From assembly GCA_005116795.1 (NCBI GenBank), contig SWDL01000106.1, forward strand, positions 1 through 11,730: a DNA stretch of 11,730 bases, in the 5' to 3' direction. The position numbers and the translations under genes were made by a program. This DNA comes from Nitrospira sp. GTDB lineage: Bacteria > Nitrospirota > Nitrospiria > Nitrospirales > Nitrospiraceae. This document shows positions 6,741 through 11,730 of the stretch, in pieces (within the stretch, counting starts at the first letter, position 1; every line of letters begins with the position of its first letter). Under the pieces are notes generated by a model. That model worked only from the letters and a program-made list of their open reading frames with translations. It was not told the DNA's origin and ran no database searches.

Positions 6741-8483
6741 GTGAACAGAGATCAGATCCGCCGGATCCTGGTTCGGGCGCCGAACTGGATCGGCGACGCG
6801 GTCATGTGTGAGCCGGCCTTGGCGGCGCTCCATCGGGCTTTTCCCGAGACGCCGCTGACGCTGCTGGCCCGGTCGACGATCGCCGAGCTGCTCGACGGCC
6901 ATCCGGCCGTCCAGGCGACGGTGGTCTATGATCACCGTGGGCGGCATGCCGGGCTGTCCGGCAAGTGGCATCTCGCGCGCCGGTTGCGGCGGGATCGCTT
7001 TGATCTGGCCGTGCTCTTTCAGAATGCGTTTGAGGGGGCGTTGATGACGTGGATGGCGGGCATCCGGCGGCGATTCGGGTACGCGACCGACGGCCGGTCG
7101 ATCTTACTCACCCATCCCGTCCTGGTTCCGGATCGGACGCGGCCCGTTCATCAGATTCGCTATTACCATGACATGCTCCGTCGTCTGGGCGTGGAGGGCG
7201 ACCCGGCGCCGCCTCGGCTGTATCTGAAAGACCACGAAGACCGACGGATGACGGAGCGACTGTCGGCGGCCGGTATCGATGGCCGTGATTTTGTGCTCGG
7301 GCTCAATCCCGGCTCGGTCTACGGTGGAGCCAAGCGCTGGTGGCCTGAACGCTTTGCGGATACCGTGGACCGCCTCATCCACGAGGTGGGGCGAGACCGC
7401 GCTTGGGTCATCATCGTCGGGGCGCGAGGAGAAGAGGCCTTGGGACAGGAGATTGCCGCTCGGATGAAGGCGAGATCGCTGGTATGGTCCGGGCAGACGA
7501 CCACCCGGGAATTGATGGGCGTGACCCGCCGGTGCAACCTGTTCCTGACCAACGACACGGGGCCCATGCACATCGCGAGCGCTTTCGGGGTGCCGACGGT
7601 GGCGGTCTTCGGGCCGACGGATTGGCGGGTCACCGCGCCCGCCGGACCAGGCCATGAGCTGATTCGATACCCGGTGGACTGCGCGCCCTGCCTCCTGCGC
7701 GAATGTCCCATCGATCACCGCTGCATGTCGGGCGTGACGGTCGAGATGGTCTCCACCGCCTCGCTCAAGCTGATGATCCGGCCCCCTGATGCCGCTCTCC
7801 CGACCGTGAAGGACTCGGCCAGGGAGCCGGCGTCCACGGCGCGCTCGTCCTGGTTGGCCGGCCGACGCCTGCCGCTCAAGGGCGTGACGGTCTTTCTGGA
7901 TCGGGACGGAACGCTGAACCATGAATCCGGCTATGTGACGAATCCGCTGGACTTGACCCTCCTGCCCGGAGCGGCGGACACCGTGGCGCGACTCAATCGG
8001 ACGGGCGCCCGCGTGATCTTGATGACCAATCAGTCCGGCATCGGGCGCGGTCTGGTGACGCCGGAGGTGTTGGAGGCGACGCATGGCCGGCTCAAGGATC
8101 TGTTGGCTCACGCAGGCGGCTGGCTGGATGCGATCTACTTTTGTCCCCACCATCCCGACGACGGCTGTCTCTGTCGCAAGCCCGGCGCCCTCATGGTCGA
8201 GCGGGCGACACGAGACTTGGGGATCGATCTGACCAGGGCCTATATCGTGGGCGATCAGAGTCGGGACATTGAGCTTGGTCATCGGGTCGGGGTCAAAGCG
8301 GTCCTCGTCAAGACCGGCCCAACCAGCGCCCAGGCGCTGGTTCAACTTCAGGAGCGCGGACGTCCTCCCCATCACGTCGCCGAGTCCATCGTCGATGCGG
8401 TGTCCTGGATCGAGCAGGACGCGGCAGGGGGCGGACATGAGGCCGTCTCGGCGCAGACGACGTTTGACTGGAGGCCGGCATGA
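6741..8483 (+). CDS. Fusion: ADP-heptose:LPS heptosyltransferase (WaaF-like) + heptose-1,7-bisphosphate 7-phosphatase (GmhB-like)
   Basis: A single 580-residue frame has two complete enzymes. Residues 1 to about 350 are a GT9 heptosyltransferase of the WaaF type. It has ILVRAPNWIGDAVMCEPAL, LNPGSVYGGAKRWWPERFA, FLTNDTGPMHIASAFG (NDTGPMH at 271-277) and the cysteine cluster CAPCLLRECPIDHRCM. A linker of roughly 30 residues, rich in A, P, S and R, follows. From about 380 there is a HAD phosphatase: VFLDRDGT with D387/D389, the MTNQSG motif, the zinc ligands of CPHHPDDGCLC (C468, H470, C476, C478, a short zinc loop), CRKP and VGDQSRDIELG. GmhB removes the 7-phosphate of heptose-1,7-bisphosphate on the route to ADP-heptose; WaaF adds heptose to the LPS inner core. 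The start is GTG 6741 with GAGG at 6732-6735. The 3' end overlaps the next gene (ATGA). Confidence 0.95.
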   Translation: MNRDQIRRILVRAPNWIGDAVMCEPALAALHRAFPETPLTLLARSTIAELLDGHPAVQATVVYDHRGRHAGLSGKWHLARRLRRDRFDLAVLFQNAFEGALMTWMAGIRRRFGYATDGRSILLTHPVLVPDRTRPVHQIRYYHDMLRRLGVEGDPAPPRLYLKDHEDRRMTERLSAAGIDGRDFVLGLNPGSVYGGAKRWWPERFADTVDRLIHEVGRDRAWVIIVGARGEEALGQEIAARMKARSLVWSGQTTTRELMGVTRRCNLFLTNDTGPMHIASAFGVPTVAVFGPTDWRVTAPAGPGHELIRYPVDCAPCLLRECPIDHRCMSGVTVEMVSTASLKLMIRPPDAALPTVKDSAREPASTARSSWLAGRRLPLKGVTVFLDRDGTLNHESGYVTNPLDLTLLPGAADTVARLNRTGARVILMTNQSGIGRGLVTPEVLEATHGRLKDLLAHAGGWLDAIYFCPHHPDDGCLCRKPGALMVERATRDLGIDLTRAYIVGDQSRDIELGHRVGVKAVLVKTGPTSAQALVQLQERGRPPHHVAESIVDAVSWIEQDAAGGGHEAVSAQTTFDWRPA

Positions 8484-9418
8484 TCAGGGTGGCCTGTGTC
8501 GGAGCCGGCGCCTGGGGCGCGAACCTGGTCCGCAACTTCGGCGCGATGGGCGCGTTGCAGGTGATCTGCGACGAGGATCCAAACGCGCTGAAGCGGGCGG
8601 CGAAGCATTGTCCCGACGTGCCGATGGTCGCCTCCTACGAGCGGGTCCTGGCTGATTCGACGATTGCCGCCGTGGTCCTGGCCACGCCGGCCACCACGCA
8701 CGCCGCCATGGCCAAACAGGCCCTGCTGGCCGGCAAGGACGTCTTCGTCGAAAAGCCGCTGGCGCTGACCCTCGCGGACGGCCGGGAAGTGGTGGATCTG
8801 GCGTCGCGGCTGCAGCGCATTCTCATGGTCGGCCATGTGCTCCGCTATCATCCGGCGGTGGCGGCGCTGGATAGACTGATCGCGAGGGGCGAGCTGGGCA
8901 AGCTGCAGTACGCCTATTCGAACCGGCTGAACATCGGGAAGTTTCGGCGGGAAGAGAACATCCTCTGGAGCTTTGCGCCGCACGACATTTCGACGCTGAT
9001 CCACCTCGTCGGACAGATGCCGACGACCGTGCAGGCGAGCGGAGGGACGTATCTGCAGACCGGCGTGCCCGATGTGACGATGACGCATCTGGAGTTTTCA
9101 AACGGGGTGCGCGGCCATATCTTCGTGAGCTGGCTCCATCCGATCAAGGAGCAGCGACTGGTGGTGATCGGCGATCGCAAGATGGCGGTGTTCGATGATC
9201 TCGCCAAGGACAAGCTGGTGCTCTATCCCCACGAAGTCTCCTGGGTCGATCGGGCTCCGGTGGCCCATCGGGGCGAGGCCGAAGTGGCGCCTCTGGAGCC
9301 GGAGGAGCCGCTGGCGGCAGAGTGCCGGCATTTTCTGGAGTGCGTGGAACGTCGGACGATACCCAGGACCGACGGGCAGGAAGCGCTTCGGGTGTTGGAA
9401 GTCCTGCAGGCGAGCTAG
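8480..9418 (+). CDS. Gfo/Idh/MocA oxidoreductase, WbpB/WlbA-like sugar-nucleotide dehydrogenase
   Basis: A 312-residue NAD(P)-dependent oxidoreductase. The N-terminal Rossmann motif is VACVGAGAWGAN (residues 4-15), followed by ATPATTHAAMAKQAL, the catalytic-lysine motif EKPLAL (E91-K92-P93), VGHVLRYHPA and the histidine motif FAPHDIST (H168). The second half is the substrate-binding sheet. The sequence style, and a WbpD-like acyltransferase directly downstream, suggest a 3-dehydrogenase acting on a UDP-GlcNAc-type sugar in O-antigen or core synthesis. WbpA and WbpE partners are not visible in the window. GGAGG at 8470-8474 is 5 nt before ATG 8480, and the start overlaps the preceding stop (ATGA). 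The frame ends at amber TAG 9416-9418. The bases after it, read in frame, continue QSLDRDGATVSL, which resembles the usual family C-terminus, so the stop may cut the protein about 13 residues short. Confidence 0.88.
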   Translation: MIRVACVGAGAWGANLVRNFGAMGALQVICDEDPNALKRAAKHCPDVPMVASYERVLADSTIAAVVLATPATTHAAMAKQALLAGKDVFVEKPLALTLADGREVVDLASRLQRILMVGHVLRYHPAVAALDRLIARGELGKLQYAYSNRLNIGKFRREENILWSFAPHDISTLIHLVGQMPTTVQASGGTYLQTGVPDVTMTHLEFSNGVRGHIFVSWLHPIKEQRLVVIGDRKMAVFDDLAKDKLVLYPHEVSWVDRAPVAHRGEAEVAPLEPEEPLAAECRHFLECVERRTIPRTDGQEALRVLEVLQAS

Positions 9419-9449
9419 CAGTCGCTCGATCGCGACGGGGCGACGGTCT

Positions 9450-9495
9450 CCCTCGCCTCCCCCTCGCCCCTCGGGGGAGAGGGAAAGGGTGAGGG
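9450..9495 (+). repeat. GC-rich imperfect hairpin between the oxidoreductase and acyltransferase genes
   Basis: C/T-rich bases 9450-9470 pair with G/A-rich bases 9474-9495 around a 3-nt loop, with about 17 pairs and two small internal mismatches. It resembles the CCCTC.CCC / GGG.GAGGG palindromic repeats scattered between genes in many GC-rich bacteria (from memory, not checked). The right arm includes the GAGGGG (9491-9496) that would be the ribosome-binding site for ATG 9498. Folding would therefore hide that site. Confidence 0.7.
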
Positions 9496-9497
9496 GC

Positions 9498-10072
9498 ATG
9501 CCGGGGTCTGGGTTCATCCGACCGCGGTCGTCGATCAGCCGTCTGAGATCGGATCCGGAACGAAACTCTGGCATTTCTCCCATGTGCTGGCCGGGAGTCG
9601 GATCGGCCGGAATTGCATCGTGGGCCAGAACGTGGTGATCGGCCCGCGCGTCTCGATCGGCGACGGCGTGAAAATTCAAAACAACGTGTCGGTCTATGAA
9701 GGGGTGACTCTGGAGGACTCGGTGTTCTGCGGACCCTCCATGGTCTTTACCAATGTTATCAATCCGAGGAGCGCGATCCCGCGAAAAGCCGAACTGAAGT
9801 TGACGCGAGTGCGCGAAGGGGCCACGCTCGGCGCCAACTGTACGATTGTCTGTGGCGTGACGATCGGTCGGTCCGCCTTTGTGGGGGCGGGCGCCGTGGT
9901 CACGAAATCGGCGCCGGACTATGCGCTGGTGGTCGGGAATCCGGCCCGTCGAGTCGGGTGGATGTGCGCCTGTGGGATAAAATTGAAGGTGACAGGAGGC
10001 CGCGCCCTATGTCAATCTTGTGAAGCCCGGTACCGGATCACCGCCCGGGAGGGATGCCGCAGGATGGAGTAG
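9498..10072 (+). CDS. WbpD/WlbB-like left-handed beta-helix N-acyltransferase, start region disrupted
   Basis: This is a hexapeptide-repeat (left-handed beta-helix) acyltransferase of the type that acetylates a 3-amino sugar nucleotide in UDP-diacetamido-sugar synthesis. Conserved blocks include GDGVKIQNNVSVYEG, VFCGPSMVFTNVINPRSAIP, GATLGANCTIVCGVTIG, AFVGAGAVVTK and DYALVVGNPARRVGW. The C-terminus adds a zinc-ribbon-like CxC...CxxC (C128, C130, C143, C146 counted from GTG 9584). The only standard in-frame start is GTG 9584, which would remove conserved residues encoded just upstream (VWVHPTAVVD, then GSGTKLWHFSHV). ATG 9498 has a good ribosome-binding site but is one base out of frame. One extra G in the GGGG run at 9503-9506 would join them as MPGVWVHP. 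I give the span from 9498; the undisturbed frame is 9584-10072. Its position after the WbpB-like gene supports the assignment. Confidence 0.82.
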
Positions 10073-10163
10073 CTCCGCGTTCGGGCATGTCCCCGCCGCT
10101 CCCCGCGCGCATCGGTGAGGGCGTCTCACGAACCCTCTGACGTTCACGCGCCCCAGTCCACTC

Positions 10164-11222
10164 GTGACCCAGATCGTGCTGTCTGTCTCAGACGTTCACC
10201 GACTGCTCTTCGTCAAGCCCAGCTCATTGGGCGACATCATCCATGCCCTCCCCACACTGGACGCCGTGCGGAATCACTTCACCCAGGCGCGGATTACCTG
10301 GTTGGTGAAGCGTGAATGGGCCGCGATCGTCGAGCGCATCGAGGGCGTGGATGAGATCGTGACTGTGGGGCCGGGGCTTCGTGGTTGGCTGCGCGCCGTG
10401 CCGCCATTGCGCGCGACCGGGTTCGATCTCGCCGTGGATCTGCAGGGGTTGTTCCGGAGCGGCATGATGGCCTGGTTGAGCGGGGCCCGATGTCGGATCG
10501 GCTTTGCCGGTGCGCGTGAATGCAGTCCCTGGTTCTACACGCATCGCGTGCCGGTTCCGACGGCCGACATGCATGCGGTGGACCGCTATGTGCTCGTGGC
10601 CGAAGCCCTGGGGATCGGTCGGAAGACGGATCGGGCCTTTCGCTTTAAGCGATGGCCGTCGGATGATCAGGCGATCACCGCCTTGCTCAACCAACAGGGT
10701 GTGACGGACCGGCAACGATGGGTGGCGATGAATGTCTCGGCCCGCTGGCCGACCAAACGCTGGCCCATCCAGTCCTTCGCCACGCTGATCGACCAGTTAC
10801 ATGAAGCGGGATTTGGGCCGGTGGTTCTATTGGGAGCACCGAGCGAGCGCGAGGCGGCCGATGCGGTGAGCCGCTTGACGGCGCAGCCGCCGAGCAGTCT
10901 TGTGGGGCAGACGGGCATCGGTCTCCTGCCCGCGCTGCTGCGGAAGGCGGCGGTGTTGGTGACGAACGATTCGGGGCCCATGCATGTGGCGGCGGCGGTG
11001 GGGACCCCGGTAGTGGCCATGTTTGGCCCGACCAGCCCGGCGAGAACCGGGCCATACGGAGCCTCCCATCAGGCCTTGCGCGCGGGGATTCCCTGTAGCC
11101 CTTGTTTCAGTCGGCGCTGTACCAATGTGAGTCGGCTCGAATGTCTGACGGCCATCGCGCCCTCCGAGGTCTTCCGCGCGGTGCAACAAGTATTGCAGGC
11201 GAGGGCCAAGGTTGAGGGGTGA
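10164..11222 (+). CDS. GT9 lipopolysaccharide heptosyltransferase, WaaC-like
   Basis: A 352-residue ADP-heptose:LPS heptosyltransferase that should add heptose to Kdo or an existing heptose of the inner core at the inner membrane. The N-terminal acceptor-side motif is LLFVKPSSLGDIIHALPTLDAV, whose SLGD form is closer to WaaC than to WaaF. VDLQGLFRSGMMAWLSGA and SARWPTKRWPIQSFA follow. The ADP-heptose site is VTNDSGPMHVAAAVGTP (NDSGPMH at 268-274), then FGPTSPARTGPYG and CSPCFSRRC. The start is GTG 10164; no strong Shine-Dalgarno is visible, and it puts about 10 extra residues before the usual beginning (LLFVKPSS). The next gene starts on the last base of its stop codon (TGATG). Exact heptose position (I, II or III) cannot be read from sequence alone. 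Confidence 0.93.
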   Translation: MTQIVLSVSDVHRLLFVKPSSLGDIIHALPTLDAVRNHFTQARITWLVKREWAAIVERIEGVDEIVTVGPGLRGWLRAVPPLRATGFDLAVDLQGLFRSGMMAWLSGARCRIGFAGARECSPWFYTHRVPVPTADMHAVDRYVLVAEALGIGRKTDRAFRFKRWPSDDQAITALLNQQGVTDRQRWVAMNVSARWPTKRWPIQSFATLIDQLHEAGFGPVVLLGAPSEREAADAVSRLTAQPPSSLVGQTGIGLLPALLRKAAVLVTNDSGPMHVAAAVGTPVVAMFGPTSPARTGPYGASHQALRAGIPCSPCFSRRCTNVSRLECLTAIAPSEVFRAVQQVLQARAKVEG

Positions 11223-11730
11223 TGAATATTCTTCTCGTCAGACCCGACGGGATCGGCGATGAGATTCTCTCGCTCCCGGTGGCGTCCGCCCTTCGACAGC
11301 TCCGGCCGGAGGCCCGCATCACGTTTCTTTCCAGCGCCTATGCCGCCCCCGTGTTGGCCCATCATCCGGCTCTCGATGAGATTTGGACGGTGGATGGGAC
11401 GGAATCGTTCGGCCGGCTCGTGGCGCTGTTCCGGAAGGGGATTGATGCGGCGCTGTTCCTCAAGCCCTTTCGTCGGCTCATGATGGCGGCCTGGTGTGCG
11501 CGCGTTCCGCAACGGGTGGCCACGGGATATCGCTGGTACGGCCTGTTCGCCAATCATCGGGTCTATGAGCATCGGTCCGATTTCACGAAGCACGAAAGCG
11601 AGTATAATCTGGGCCTGCTGCAAGGGCTGGGAATAGAACCGGGGCCGGTCGTGCCCCCGCGCCTGGTTGTGACGTCGGAGGAACAGGCCTGGGCGGAGGC
11701 AGCCGTCGCCTCGATCCAGTCGCCCAGGGT
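11222..11730 (+). CDS. GT9 heptosyltransferase, cut at its 3' end by the window
   Basis: The frame opens at ATG 11222, sharing one base with the preceding TGA and with GAGG at 11214-11217. It stays open to the window edge, giving 169 residues. It begins MNILLVRPDGIGDEILSLPVA, the beta-alpha start of GT9 heptosyltransferases, with GIGD instead of the SLGD of its neighbour. Further on are GYRWYGLFANHRVYEHR and KHESEYNLGLLQGLG, also typical of the family. The nucleotide-binding C-terminal half lies beyond the window. The TGATG junction implies coupled translation with the upstream heptosyltransferase. It is the third GT9 domain in this cluster and probably extends the core or acts on a different acceptor. 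Confidence 0.9.
   Translation, partial: MNILLVRPDGIGDEILSLPVASALRQLRPEARITFLSSAYAAPVLAHHPALDEIWTVDGTESFGRLVALFRKGIDAALFLKPFRRLMMAAWCARVPQRVATGYRWYGLFANHRVYEHRSDFTKHESEYNLGLLQGLGIEPGPVVPPRLVVTSEEQAWAEAAVASIQSPR

Noticed and set aside
6696..6741. Possible promoter before the fusion gene (TATACT at 6719-6724)
   Set aside because: The -10 match is good, but no -35 better than TTCGCG is found at 17 nt spacing, and the gene sits 32 nt after lpxK in what looks like a continuous operon. Too weak to list as a feature.
7104..8438. Long minus-strand open frame opposite the heptosyltransferase-phosphatase fusion (444 codons)
   Set aside because: Antisense to two complete enzyme domains, with a compositionally biased, motif-free product.
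9195..9638. Plus-strand open frame across the oxidoreductase/acyltransferase junction
   Set aside because: Its product (tryptophan-, arginine- and serine-rich) matches no family. It is the shifted frame of two real genes, although its ATG at 9498 may be the true acyltransferase start before a one-base shift.
10073..10163. Short complements in the gap before the WaaC-like gene (GTGAG 10115-10119 with CTCAC 10125-10129; GAGGG 10117-10121 with CCCTC 10133-10137)
   Set aside because: The stems are only 5 bp and expected by chance in such GC-rich sequence. I see no gene, promoter or terminator in this 91-nt gap.
1..11730. CRISPR array, tRNA/rRNA, insertion sequence, phage or toxin-antitoxin genes
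   Set aside because: None seen. The repeats present are short palindromic arrays without spacers, transposase or integrase genes nearby.

Overview
The window reads as one stretch of a GC-rich Gram-negative chromosome. Every convincing gene is on the + strand, and nearly all of them build or export lipopolysaccharide. Lipid A, Kdo and heptose genes establish a diderm with an LPS outer membrane. Gene order, base composition and the short-period palindromic repeats resemble what I associate with Nitrospirota (Nitrospira-like), but that placement is inference and was not tested by any search.

Region 1 (1-6708) is a lipid A/Kdo block. It starts with the 3' end of an lpxA/lpxB-linked Gfo/Idh/MocA oxidoreductase. 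Then come lpxB (lipid A disaccharide synthase), an msbA-type ABC flippase, a DUF374/LPLAT-type acyltransferase, kdtA/waaA (Kdo transferase) and lpxK (lipid A 4'-kinase). lpxB-msbA and kdtA-lpxK touch through ATGA stop/start overlaps, so much of the block is probably co-transcribed and translationally coupled. Region 2 (6741-8483) is one protein that fuses a WaaF-like GT9 heptosyltransferase to a GmhB-like heptose-bisphosphate phosphatase. Region 3 (8480-10072) is a WbpB/WlbA-like sugar-nucleotide dehydrogenase followed by a WbpD/WlbB-like left-handed beta-helix N-acyltransferase. This suggests an acylated amino sugar for LPS. Region 4 (10164-11730) holds two more GT9 heptosyltransferases, the last cut by the window edge. 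Together the genes finish lipid A, add Kdo, flip the product across the inner membrane, and extend the inner core with heptoses made partly by an enzyme in the same cluster.

The unusual material lies in and between the genes. The acyltransferase gene is split by a -1 frame change at an A10 run. It is flanked on both sides by small palindromic arrays with an 8-nt period. A related 9-nt-period inverted repeat sits in frame inside kdtA and adds about 37 residues. At the oxidoreductase/acyltransferase junction (9416-9584) an amber stop, a GC-rich hairpin and a missing start codon together leave the acyltransferase's conserved N-terminus without a normal in-frame start. Some of these may be assembly errors; the homopolymer cases should be tested first. 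I see no tRNA, rRNA, CRISPR array, insertion sequence or convincing terminator.
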